Origin: Karstenula rhodostoma CBS 690.94
Taxonomy: Eukaryota; Ascomycota; Dothideomycetes; Pleosporales; Didymosphaeriaceae
Direction of reading: 5' to 3'
Assembly (NCBI GenBank): GCA_010093485.1
Contig: MU001492.1
Coordinates: 708,228 to 772,227, forward strand
DNA: 64,000 nt
A program made the translations under genes and the position numbers. Every line of letters starts with the position of its first letter. The first letter of the stretch is position 1. The notes under the pieces were generated by a model. That model did no database searches. It was not told the DNA's origin and was given only the letters and a program-made list of their open reading frames with translations. Positions 42,317 to 53,596 of the stretch are shown in pieces.

Positions 42317-43469
42317 ATGGCGGACGACGAACCCAAAAGCATACGATCGCTGTTCCTCACCGCAGAACGCTTGCGCAACACCCTCAACAGCTTTCCTGAT
42401 TCTAATAGTCCCACCTACCAGGAAAACCTCACAAAGGCCATAGTCAGCTACGAATCATGCCTCGAGCTCTCAGAACAAGTCTCACTCTTCTCTCCAAATG
42501 AATCGCTCGACGACATCTCATCATCAGACATACAGTACGTACTCCGGCACAAAATCTACAACCGCTATAATGTGTGCCCCGCAATCTCCGACCTTGTCTC
42601 ATATCCCTGCCAGATACATGTCCATAACCTACCACCTCTCGGAGCTCATCCAAAAAATCAAAAGCAGAGATGTCTCAGAGCGCAAAGCGCACCTATTAAG
42701 AGCACGGGACTACTACGAACGCTTCTTCAAGCTGCTGGACACCTACGACGTGCTCAGCGGCAGCGACGCCAAGCTCTGGGAACTCTACCTCGACGACAAG
42801 TCCAGCTTCTCCGTCGCCAGCACGCGCGATGCTGCCGCGCGGCGCGAGGCCAAGATCGCGCGGTTCCGCGAGGAGAAGGAGCTCAAGCGCAAGATCGAGT
42901 ACATCCAGGCTAACCCCAAGCTGGCCGAGAACGACGAGCAGGTCGTCCGCGAACTGCACCTTACGAACACGGCGTTCATGGTGCATCAGGTATTTGCGGC
43001 GCTGGAGAGCCTCGCGCAGGAGCTGCATATCATCTCCTTGGCTCCGACGAGCCCGCCGCAGGGCGAGCATGCGGCGCCGCAGGATGGCAGGGAGGATGAG
43101 CGCAACCGCGAGCAGTACTCCGAGCGCCTTGATAGCCAGCTTCCGGGCCTGAGGTACAATGGACCGATCTTGAGCAGTGATGGAAAGCCGATGCGGCCGT
43201 TCACGCTGCTTGATACTAGGCAGCGTCTGCAACAGGGCGTGTTTAGGCCGGACCACAGCCTGCCTACTATGACGATTGACGAGTACCTGGAGGAAGAAAA
43301 GAGGAGGGGAGGGATTATTGAGGGAGGCGGCGAGCAGTCCGGAATCCGACCGGAGGTGGACGAGGACGATCTACGACTGGCCGATGAGGAAACGATAAAG
43401 GCACGTGCGTGGGACGAGTTCAAGGAGGAGAACCCGAAGGGGAGTGGCAACACCATAAATAGAGGATAA
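42317..43469 (+). CDS. TAP42: PP2A-associated regulatory protein TAP42/IGBP1
   Basis: Binds catalytic subunits of PP2A-like phosphatases (Pph21/22, Sit4 and Ppg1 in yeast) and links them to TOR signalling. Exons 42317-42534 and 42614-43469 give 357 aa. The 79-nt intron joins CA|A to make Gln before YMSITYHLSELIQK. The N-terminal helical repeat domain carries the family phrase LFLTAERLRN and the helix with ARDYYERFFKLLDTYDVL; KIARFREEKELKRKIEY is the charged helix. The C-terminal half holds SDGKPMRPFTLLDTRQRLQQGVFRPDHSLPTMTIDEYLEEEKRRGG, strongly typical of TAP42, and ends in an acidic region. The ATG at 42317 (MADDEPKS) is the first in frame. PPG1, a possible partner, is also in this window. 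Confidence 0.95.
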
Positions 43470-43607
43470 TGCCGTTCCATCTGCATGGGGCTAAAATCAA
43501 TACCTCCACATGACTGAGACCTCAGCGTACAGCCGCGCCGCTTCACCGTTACTTTGCTTGGACCCAGCGGCAAGGATCTGGCCCCGGATCTTCACCCCCA
43601 CACCATC

Positions 43608-44609
43608 TCACGTCCCAATGCGCTCGGGCGAAAGCTCAGGCCATTTCCCAATCACCGTCTCCGTGAGCACCCTGGAAAGGACATTGTACGCCTGCGTGAC
43701 ATTAGTTGCCCAATCGAGATACCATTGTGCACAATGTCTTACCTTCTTGTCCAGATGCAACCCATCCGTGAACCACCCACCCCCAAACTCCTTCGCCCCA
43801 CTCAGCCCGCATCCCGGAAACTTATCCTCGTCTACCTCCGCCGGTCTCCCCTGGTCCGCCAAACCCGCGTTCACCAACGCGCTCCAGTAATCAAGCCCTA
43901 CAACCCTGCCTGTCCCCTCGTACTCTCTCGCGATTGACATGATGCCCTCTGCATACCGTTTCTTACTCATATACGTCATGTACCCCCGATCCTGCTTTGG
44001 ATCCTTCCCCTTCAGCGCCTTGGCCATCGCCGGACCCAAATCCTCGTCGTCACTAGGGAACGGCTCTGGGACGTTGATCGGAGGAGGCGTGATGAGAACA
44101 ATCTTCGCGTCCGCGAGGTTATCCTGTGTAAGGATCTCCTCGACGAAGGAGCGGATGTTGTCAGAGAATTGTGGGAGGGGGACGTATTCTGTCTTCCCCA
44201 CGAAGCAGGCGTCGTTCGCGCCGAGAAAGATGGTGAAGAGGAGGGTTGGTGGGGCGTATGGTGCTGTGATTTGTGTTATCAGGCGAGAGAATTCGCGCTT
44301 GACGTGTTCAGAGGTGAAGCTAGGGAATTGGTTAGTGCTTATGTGGAGGGAGGGTGTGGTGAGTTTTACCCGGCGTAGCCTAATGTTAACTGTTAGTAAG
44401 TCTAATGGATTTATTAAGGGTGCTTTGTCTATGGGGGTGCAGGATAACAATTCAGTGGTACCTTCGTTGACGATCTCAGCCTTCCCCTTGTACCAATCTG
44501 TGAGATACCAGCCAAACCCCTGCGTGGAGTCGTCGAAGCTCCATTCTGTGAGCGAATCGCCAAAGAGAACGACTTGCGGTAGTTGCTTTCCGGAGCTGTT
44601 GTAATCCAT
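43608..44609 (-). CDS. IAH1: SGNH/GDSL hydrolase, isoamyl-acetate esterase-like
   Basis: Esterase of the IAH1 group that hydrolyses short-chain acetate esters. Four exons: 44462-44609, 44370-44379 (10 nt), 43743-44319 and 43608-43691; 272 aa. Catalytic Ser19 is in LFGDSLTEW, block III is FLGANDA and the His/Asp block is DGLHLD. The 10-nt microexon contributes GYAG, the conserved Gly block II (usually G-x-S/A-G-F/Y). Without it the frame gives unrelated residues. The last intron (51 nt, GTAAGA, ACTAATG, CAG) is in frame and stop-free, adding 17 spurious residues if unspliced; removing it joins LHLDKK to AYNVLSRVLTETV as expected. The ATG at 44607-44609 (MDYNSSGKQLP) precedes the first strand. 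Convergent with TAP42, only 138 bp apart. Confidence 0.9.
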   Translation of the reverse strand: MDYNSSGKQLPQVVLFGDSLTEWSFDDSTQGFGWYLTDWYKGKAEIVNEGTTELLSCTPIDKAPLINPLDLLTVNIRLRRVKLTTPSLHISTNQFPSFTSEHVKREFSRLITQITAPYAPPTLLFTIFLGANDACFVGKTEYVPLPQFSDNIRSFVEEILTQDNLADAKIVLITPPPINVPEPFPSDDEDLGPAMAKALKGKDPKQDRGYMTYMSKKRYAEGIMSIAREYEGTGRVVGLDYWSALVNAGLADQGRPAEVDEDKFPGCGLSGAKEFGGGWFTDGLHLDKKVRHCAQWYLDWATNVTQAYNVLSRVLTETVIGKWPELSPERIGT

Positions 44610-47260
44610 TTTGGAGCGATGGCCTCTGGGGCTGGTGGTGGTAGGTTTCAACGGCGCAGTAACGCTAGGCAACAATGCGGAAGGTTTGAATCAGGCGCCT
44701 GGGCGGCAAAGACGACCAGAGCAGATGAGTCGATTGAATCTACCAGGAGTTCAACACGAAGGGCAAAGATGACTCTGCGACGCGAAGGTGGAGTTTTCGT
44801 GTAGGCTCCTAGGCTGCTGTTCCATGGAGTGGTATCCGTTGACGCTTCTGCTGCACCTGATTGGCTCGCTTCAAGGTTAACCCAGAGGCAGCCTTTCCGC
44901 CTTGTGCACTATATGCCATGATACGCCACCAGTGCCATGAATAAACACCGATCTGGTCAAGAATGCGTTCGCAAAAGCTGCAAACGAGAGTGCATCAACA
45001 CCGCTTGTCAAAGCGCGACTATCCTAGACAGTAGCGCCGTCCAGCCATCGCATCCGAACGTGCTATGCCTCATTTAACAATTTCTCCGAGTGTCGCGCGT
45101 GTGTTCGTGGCCACGAATGCTTTGAGATTTCGACAAGTTCAAATTGACCGGCATAGGTAGGAAGAGTTTTGGACTAAGAGACCTGTCTCGGAGCGTTAGG
45201 GAGGCTCCAATTGAATTTGATGGTCTAGTGCAAACTGTTAGAGGCGTAGAAACTGTGCATGGGGAAACGGGAGTGTGGGGCTCCAGAACTTGGAGACAAA
45301 GCACTGAATCGAGGGTGGATGACGATGCTACTCGATTATATCGTCTTCTAGGAGTTACGCTTCAAGATTGGCTTATATGCCGGTGAGAAGGTAGCCATGG
45401 ATCGACAAGCCAGCTGGAGACACTTCGGTACTACTCGACGGTTAAATTAGGTCGAGGTCACAATCTTATCCACGGTAGAAGGTAGCATGGCCTTCACGAT
45501 GTGGACTGGCGCCGCCAATGGGACAAGAACCCGCAGGCGATGCTTCCTTGTTGGCCAATGATGTTGGTAGAGGATGATACTATAGATGTTGTACAACTCG
45601 AGTTAGTTGCATTCGGATCGAAGAAGATAAGGGCTAGGCAGATGCATGCTGCTTTGCGTATTGATTACATATGGCCTTGGGTGAGGTCCCAATATGGAGT
45701 CCGAAGTACGCCGCGTTGCCGAGCCTGCCTCAAGAATCAGTGTGCCTCTGGTGGCGCCTTGAAACGTTGAACATGTACAAAGGTGTGTCAGGGGTAGGAT
45801 GCTAGCGGGGTTGCGAGTATCACGAAAGCTTGTCTTGGGTGGTCTGTTCGGGTGATTGTTCGAACAAAGCGGCGCACAACGGTATTGCAGGAAGGCTTTC
45901 AAGCGGCTGATGTATTGAAATAACCTGCAGACGTTCACCACCAGTCGGATGGTACCGCACCACCGGTAGGATACGAGAGCGAGTAACGGTTGCGGGGGTT
46001 GCATCTTCGCTTGTATGTACTACCATCCAGACTCTTCTCAAACCCCGTCCGCTTATGCACGCAGGTCAGCCTCGCCGCTGCGTCGGTAACGGTACACGGG
46101 GTAGTTTGAATCGAGCGAGTCTTGCGATTCGTACGCGTGCGTGCCGCTGCCCGCACCGCATGTTCGTATCAGATGCAACGCAAGCTCCCTATCTACGCGA
46201 TGAAGCCTAGATTATCATGAGGTCTAGGCCACAGGGCATGGTGGGTGGGCACTGGAGATTATGTGATGATGATCAAGAGGCGGGCAGGCCGGATCTGGGG
46301 TGTTGTCCGAACAGGCCATTTCGATGTGAGCATGCAGGGCGCAGGGGCAATAACACAGCAGATAAACTTTGAGCTTCAAACGTAATTCAGCAGTATAAAG
46401 CCAAGGCGTAGGAAGAAAAGAAATGGTCCGACGGATTGGTGGAGTAGGAGGCGGGTGTCGGTATCCCACGTCGGAGGCGAGCGGTTCCTGGCTGTTCCTG
46501 AATGCTTCCACATATCAACCGGCACCGGGGGCGCTTGGCAGCCGGCACACATGGTGATAGCAGAAGGCAAAGGCAATCCACATCGCATGGCCAAGACGTG
46601 CTGACGTCCAAGGCTGACGTCCAAGAGATGCAGTGGATACGGATCCGAACAGATGAAGTGAGATGGGCATGCAGGGAGGCACTGCGACGTCCGCGTACAA
46701 CGACAGCAGAAGGTGAAGGTTCCCACCCAACGCAAGGTCCGAGGGCAACGACGCCGGGAATGGCCACGGTCGGCGGCGGAGAAAGCCTGGACAGAAGCAA
46801 GCGGAGGGCACAGGCGGGCGTTGCGATAAGGACAGCGGAGAGCCCCAAGTTTACTCGAAACTATGTCCAAGGCGCCGGCCGCACCCCTGCTAGCTCCATC
46901 GCCCGAAGAAGCAAAGCGGGACCGTTCCGGAGGACCGCAGAGGCGCATGTCGAGGTTATGTGTGATGCTGCACGTCGACGGCGTCTGATGGTTGAGCGTG
47001 CCAGGATGTGTGCAATGTCGCCGACGGACTGTCTGTCGCGACATTCACTGCGCACTTGTGCTCGCCCACTGCTTGTGCTACCCCACGCGTGCCCGCTGTC
47101 AACCACGACTAGCTCTGTCAATCGCCCTCTACACCACCCTCGAAGCTTTTTGTAGCGCACACGACACCTCACATCCACACGTCGACAAGCTGGACACCGG
47201 ACACGCCGTCGATGCGAGAATACCGCCTGTTCTAAGCAGCACAAGGAGCACCCTCTCCGC
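44610..47260. other. 2.65-kb intergenic region, no gene recognised
   Basis: Long gene-poor stretch between the esterase and TSC1 genes. A pair of overlapping antisense open frames (46376-47044 minus, 46502-47155 plus) mirror each other and look compositional. A perfect 12-base core repeated in tandem lies at 46601. Nothing else supported. Confidence 0.5.
46601..46626 (+). repeat. tandem 13-bp repeat with TGACGTC core
   Basis: CTGACGTCCAAGG followed directly by CTGACGTCCAAGA. The TGACGTC core resembles a CRE/bZIP-type half-palindrome. It lies about 660-730 bp upstream of the TSC1 start. Confidence 0.65.
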
Positions 47261-47331
47261 ATGGCTGGGTCAGGGTAGGCAGTGCCCGACTCGACCGCCT
47301 CCAAGCGCTTTGCTCACCAGCAGCCAGGTCG

Positions 47332-50300
47332 ATGCGCGAGACGCTCAAGGCGCTCACCACCACCTTCGCTGCCCCGCCGGCTCCGTACCCGCTGCCCGAA
47401 GAGCTCCGCGACACCATCGACCGCTTCCTCGAGAAATATGACGCCATCGACGATGCCGATTCGCAGCGCTTCCACGACGACCTGCTGTCCCTGTACCACA
47501 AACATGTCGCCGGAAATCCGGGCAATCTGGGACCCTTCCTTGGCGTCTTGCGAGCTGTCAGACCTGCGCTCACGGGAGAGGCACGGCTGGGCGAGTGGTG
47601 GGACCTGGTGCTCAAGCCCACGATTGACAGCGTCGGCCACAAGCGACGCGAGGTGGAAGACGCAAAGGAGCTACTGCTAAGCTTCCTGATATACGAGGCA
47701 GACGATGACAACGACAAGGAGTGCGCGCGGCTATCAGACCTGTTCCTGCGAAAGACGTTGGACGTGTACCTTGCGCGGACCAAGGTGCCTTCAGAGACCG
47801 AGCACATTGCTTCTCCCGAAGACGATTACATCTCCAATGAGGTCGAGTCGGTATTGGTTGCATTCGGACGGAAACAACCGAAAGAGCTCCTTCTCGCCGT
47901 GGACGACCTCTTCGTCCAGAAACGATACCGGGTCCAAGCCCTCATCCTGCTCAATGCCTTTGTCCGACTTCAAACGCCTCACCTCCACGTGGTTCTCGAG
48001 ACGCAGCTCATACAACATCTTGAGAAGTGTTTGCTCATCGACACCTCCTCCAGTGTCGTTGGCCAGGCCCTGGTCGTGCTCATCATGTTTTTACCACACA
48101 TCACATCTGCACTCACCTCTGACCATCATCTTTCACGGTTGTTCCTCATCTACAGCAGGCTAATATGCTGGGACAAGTTCGGCAACCCAGGTGATATAAC
48201 ATCGACCGATTCCGCTCTGGACGACGATGTTTCGGACAGCTCGGACGACGAAGAGCCCGACCCATCATGGGAACAGCTGCAACACGCTCCCGACCATGGG
48301 GAATCAACCCCACCCACTGCGCTTCTGCACTACTTCACCTTCCTCTACGGTCTTTTCCCACTGAACTTCATGAGCTTTATACGGAAACCCAGGAAATTAC
48401 TGAAGTCGATGAACTTTCCTGGAGCTGACGACTTTGACCTGGACCCTGATCTGCTCCACAGCAGGACAGAGCCATACCGACGCGTGCATCTCATGCATCC
48501 CAACATGTTTTCGACCACGACCGAGGATGAGTTGACGGAGAACAGGTGGCTCGACAGCGATCCCGCAGACGTGGTCATCGAATGCATGGAACTGTGTGTA
48601 GCTGTCTCTACCACGCTCGACGACCCTGGACCACCTCCAACGTCTAAGCTGCCCGATATTCCTGCCCCACCTATTCCTGAGTCCGGCTTTGCCCTCGATG
48701 ATGACGCAATTGCGAATGAAGCGACAGTCAGTTGGAGGAATACGCAGTCAACAACGGTGGCGTCTTCGGCGACGAGTCAACCGGATCTTACGGAAACTCC
48801 TGAGCTTCCACAGAATGCCAAATCTGGCACACCAGCCTCTCCGCTGTTGCAGTGCAAAGACGTGATTGAGTCACCAACACTCCCGCCAGCGAAGGAAACA
48901 CCAAAGAAACAAAGTTTCCTCTCTGCACCCTCCGCCGATCCACAACGTCTGACCTTGCGTACACCCAACGCCGACAACTTTGCGCAGATCATCAGTGTCC
49001 CAGGTTCCCCTACGCAACCAGACTTTCAGAATCTAAGCATGGCTGTGTTGCAGAGGGAGATCATGCTACTCCGGAACGACCTGAACTTCGAGCGGTATCT
49101 CAAGGCTCAGCATAGCGCTCATATTGGGCAGATGCAACGGAAGCACATCAAGGAAGCTACTGCCGAAGCCGACACCCAGAACCTCATCAATACCAACAAG
49201 ACTCTGAAGGCCAAGCTTGCTAAGATGAACGAGCAGTATGCCCAACTGAAGAAGGAGACTCTCACCCGGCGTAATCAGACGCAGAACTGGGAACGCGAAC
49301 TCACCGGAAAAGTCAAGTCGTACCGAGAAGAGAACAAATCACGGCAGGGCGATGAAGAAACCCTTCGTTTTGAGCTCAAGAAGGCCCGAACAGATTTCGA
49401 GCATCTGAAGAAGATTGTCGAGAACGCAGAGGCCCAGGAATTGCGTGCTAAACAACGTACGGAGGCTCTCGAGTTCGAGCTACAAGACTATGGCAATATG
49501 CGACAGGAGCTTGATGCTGCCCAAGACAAGATTTCGGAATATGAGACCCAGAACAAGGAGTTACACTCGCTCATCCAGCAACGTAACGAGCTGCGCAACG
49601 ACCTCGAGCTTACCCACATGCGTTTGAACAGCCGGGAATTGGAACGGGAGCGAGCCGTCAAAGCATATGAACGGCGAATTATGGAACTTGAATCGCGACT
49701 GCTGTCTGCAGAGAAAGGCGCCATCAAGCCGGGTCAACTTCCCCCATCTATGCAACAAATGGTGGACTCGGTAATCGCTCAAAACAACTCCAAGATGGCC
49801 AACATGAAGAAGATGTATCAACGTCTGCAAGAGCAGAAGATGGAGCTCGAAATGGAATATCACGAGCTTCGGGGCGAGCATCAGGCTCTTATTGGGCGTC
49901 TGCACAATGCCGAAATGGTGGAGCCCAACGACCCGGAGAGAGACGCACTAAGTCGTAACTTTAGCACTCGTTCAAGTGGAATGTACGACTCCAGACCCCT
50001 CCCCCCTTTGACAACCGACATCTCCCCTGGCTATGATGGCTATAGCCAACACCTCTCACCTACGTCTCCTGTCAGCCCTACTTCGGGTCCACCTCCGCGA
50101 CAGCCACGCTTGGACTCTCTAGCACGGCCACAGCACAGCTACGGACCCGACTTCTCTGGACCCTATGAGCAATCCCTCAATGCCCTTTTCGAGAACCAGA
50201 ACGCCCAGGCGCTTGGTCAATCGAGCGGCAAGAGCGAGCATTCTGTGGAGACGAGCAGCAGCAAGGGTGACAAGAGAGACAAAGCAGCCGCGAAGGCGGA

Positions 50301-50480
50301 TCCGCGACCTTTCTACGGCGGTCGTGGTAAGCATTGATTATGATCTGGTCGCAAGTTCACAAGCTAACTTTACTAGGTGGTGCACAAAACTACTCGGGCA
50401 AGAAGAAGGAAACGAAGGATCCCAAGAAGACGGCTGAGAAAAAGACGGGAGGTTTTCGAGGGCTGAGGAACATTGTGTAG
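47332..50480 (+). CDS. TSC1: tuberous sclerosis 1 (hamartin) homologue
   Basis: Scaffold of the TSC1-TSC2 complex, which keeps the GTPase Rheb inactive and so restrains TORC1. Exons 47332-50326 and 50377-50480 give 1,032 aa. The N-terminal 350 residues are the helical hamartin core (FLEKYDAIDDADSQRFHDDL, LVLKPTIDSVGHKRREVEDAK, YFTFLYGLFPLNFMSFIRKP). Residues about 570-860 form a long coiled coil (QREIMLLRNDLNFERYLK, typical of TSC1). The end is Pro/Ser-rich, and the last exon gives a Lys-rich tail ending RGLRNIV. A 14-nt upstream exon (47261-47274, MAGS plus GG) can splice to 47328 in frame and would add MAGSGS; otherwise that ATG makes a five-codon upstream ORF. Confidence 0.93.
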
Positions 50481-51486
50481 TGCCTTCATGCATCTCGATT
50501 TCCTTCACGTACGTTGTTATTCAAGGTTGCTAACTGCCTCGCCAGTCAGGCGCGAGCGTGGCTTCTTGAGCGATTGCGGTTGGGACCAATTCAGGAAGAG
50601 CTTTGCCCTTTTTATTTACGCGGGAACTATGGTCTTTCTTCGGCCTTGAGCATCAGCATCACACGATGCGTTTGGCGGTCTGATGCACCCTTTGGGTTGG
50701 CCCATCACACTGTCAGGACAGCTTTGCTTACCAGGAAACCACGGCGTTGAAACAATGTTTGGGCGGCACTCGTCGGCATTGCATGGTGGGACCTTTGACG
50801 AGCGTTCATGCTTTTCTTGCTTTTCCTTGCACTCCATTGTATATCATGTCTACCTTAGAATATGTACTTTGCATCAGCTCGTCCCTCGAGCACCGGCACC
50901 GGCACTGGCGTTCCTCACTCATACACCATCAAGCATACGAATCAACTGCCGGTCCAACGTAGCCGATGCAGCTTTTCACGATATTCATCACGCGCGCACG
51001 CTGCAAGCCGTGGATTGTGCTACATACATGCATCATCGGCGTGGGGTAAGTAAGTGTGATTGATGCAAAAAACACCCTTGGCCCATCTCGCATTCATCAA
51101 TCGATCGACCTGATCGGTCATTGCGTATTCGCCTCTTTCGCTCGTGCGGGCAGGACAGGGGCGTGACTGGGGTTGCGGCGCGTTCGCGTGGGGCGTGGGG
51201 GTTTGGCAGGGCTGGGACGGGCTGGCGCGTGGTGGTGACAGAGGGAAAGAGATGAGTGAGGGCGATTGAGGGGTGGATACTAGGTAGACGATGTTTGAGA
51301 GGACTGTGTTTTAGGATGAGGTAGGGAGTGCGGGGGGTCAGCGGCGTGGAGCGTTGGGAAGTGTGGCGTAGGTAGTCTCTCAGGAACGGCAAGCTTGGTC
51401 GGAGGGGCTACCCTACCGCCACCGATAGGAGTGGGATGTTCAGACTTGGGATATCATTTTTCGTCTACAGAGAGGTGGAAACCCCA
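50481..51486. other. convergent intergenic region
   Basis: About 1 kb between the 3' ends of TSC1 (plus) and ASA1 (minus). No coding signal. The right half is G-rich on the plus strand. Confidence 0.5.
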
Positions 51487-53241
51487 TCAAAAGACTTCCC
51501 ATAAGCTAACCCTCCCATCCTTGGCCCCAGCAGCAACCCAGTGCTTCATCTGAACAGCTTCCTCTCGCTGTCTCTGCAGCTTCGCCAACCCCGTCTCTCT
51601 CTTCACCGCTTCCGCCCCATCCCCTACGGCCTTGTGCTCCCCCGCGGGTTTCCCCACGTCCTCCCGTCCTAGCACTTCCCCGAAGTCCACGGCATAGACA
51701 CCCACCTGATGCCACTTCAACACTGCAACCTCCCTCAGCGTCTTGGTGCTGTAAACGCGTACACGACTGTCCCACCCGCCTGTGACTAAAACTCGGCCGT
51801 CGGAACGGACGCGGAGGGATTGCTGCCCTGCGTGTTTTGTACTGACGGTCTTGTGCGCGGGTTGGATGGTCACGAGCGGCGGTTGTCTGGGGATGGGTGC
51901 GAGGTTCTGCTGTGGAGGTGCTGAGGCGAGGAGAGCAGAGAGACCGGAGGTGCGGCCGGCTGGGTTTGTAGTATCTGACGCGGGTCTTGAGTTTGTGGTT
52001 TGGCGTGTTTTGGGGAAGGCAAGAGGTTCGGTTGGCTCCGTATCACTGTCGACGGGTTGGGAGGACTTGGAAAGTGTCTCCGCAGCTCCTGAAGTCGCTC
52101 CGGAGAAATTCGCTGCGCGGTCGTGTTCAGTCAGCTCGTTCATATTAGCTTTTTCGCCTTCGTTTGGATCCTCGGCACTGGAGACAGGTTTTTGCAGAGA
52201 GGTGGGCTCAACATGGTCACGAGGTAGATGGGGGATGCGGTGCGCGGCGATGATGGCATCTGCAGATGATGAGAAGTATGTCGAACCGTCAGGCAGAGCA
52301 TCGATAGATAGTACGGGCTGTGTATGGGGCTGGCTGAGGTAGATGGTCTGGGCCAAAGCTAGTACGGGTTCTTGTGGTCCCGTCCGGTTACGAGGCACTA
52401 GATGTACAGCTGTGATGCCGGCCTCGTATCCAGCGATGACCAGAATAGCGTTGGAGGGCTGATGGAGCACGAGCTTTAGGGCCATGACCATACCTGGGGA
52501 TGGTCAGCTGCAGACGACTATTTCACGACAGAAGACTGGTTTTATTGGATGGTGGTGAAATTCTCGCCAAGACGGCATTCGATAAAGTCGAGCAGTCCAA
52601 TGTGCAAACTTACCTGTTTCTGAGTTGTTGATGCTTGGCACAGGACATATCAGCTTCTCGTCTGGGAATTGATACACGTCAGCTTTCTTGTCGTCGCGTC
52701 CTGGCACGGCGACGTAGATGGATTCGTCAGACGCGGCATTCGGACTTGCAACACGGCCTCTTTGATAGCACATTGCAAAGGCGCAGAAATTGAGCGTGTT
52801 CACGGGGAGGGTATGCAACAGCCACGGCTTTGGCCTGTGTGTGTCTGCTCCGTCTGCAGGCAGCACGGTCGAGTAGGATGCAGCGCCACCCCTCAGCTGC
52901 CATATGCGCAGCGTGTTGTCGCGTCCATGTCTATGGAGCGACGGGCATCAGTCAGCACGCGCATTGGGCCGAAGGAGATGAACGCACGTTATGACTTTCT
53001 CCAGACCCCATTCGGCAGTGGCGAGGATTGCAGCATCGTGGGCCTTCCAGACCGCGAGAGGCCGTTTTGTGTCCAATTTCCAGCAGACCAGCCAGCCGTC
53101 GGCGTCGCCCGTCAGGAGGCACGTGTTGCGGCGCAGAAGCTCGACACTGTGGATGTGGGCAGCGTGGCCGCGGAAGATGTAGCTGGGCCGGGCGGCATCT
53201 TGGGCGGGCTGCTGGCGGTCGACGTGCACGGGAACGGGCAT
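51487..53241 (-). CDS. ASA1: WD40 protein, ASTRA-associated protein 1
   Basis: WD-repeat subunit of the ASTRA complex, which works with Tel2-Tti1 in maturation of PIK-related kinases (Tra1, TOR, Mec1/Tel1). Exons 52988-53241, 52614-52930 and 51487-52493 give 525 aa. Repeats are visible: YIFRGHAAHIHSVELLRRN, LLTGDADGWLVCWKLDTKRP, THGRDNTLRIWQLRG (created by the first splice), LSIDALPDGSTYFSSSADA, VRSDGRVLVTGGWDSRVRVYS and WVAAGAKDGRVSLWEVF at the end. An Asa1-like insertion of about 100 disordered residues lies before the last repeats. The ATG at 53239-53241 (MPVPVHVDRQQPAQD) precedes the first repeat closely, as in the family. It is divergent from the Zn2Cys6 gene, with 355 bp between starts. 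Confidence 0.88.
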
Positions 53242-53596
53242 GCTACAGACGTATACAGAGGTCGTGAGTAGGTAGTCTTGACCAGGCTTGTGGCGTCTAT
53301 TGGGGCGTGGCTGGTTGCAAGAGGATAGCGGAGGCGAAGGCACTTGTTAGACTCGGCTATAGCTGCAACAAAACTGCATCGCTCCCCACACCCACACCCT
53401 GGGCCAAGCTTCACGCACCTCTCTCGTCGCCGCCCACCGCAATTCCCCGTGGAGCCGGAGCCTGACTGAGCCTGAGCCGGAGCCTGCACCGTCCTGCCCG
53501 CCGTCGCCCTGCTCTAGCATCGCTCTAGCTTCGGAGCGCGCCTCCTGCGCAGGCGCCTCCACCCTGGGAGTTGATCGTGACTTGACTCGGGCTACC
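53242..53596. promoter_or_regulatory. divergent promoter, ASA1 / Zn2Cys6 regulator
   Basis: 355-bp shared upstream region. The centre contains GGAGCC/GAGCCTGAGCC-type short repeats near 53450-53490. No TATA box seen. Confidence 0.45.

Noticed and set aside
46376..47155. Overlapping open frames of about 220 codons on both strands
   Set aside because: They mirror each other, are rich in Arg/Pro/Ser, and lack family motifs; typical of GC-rich non-coding DNA.
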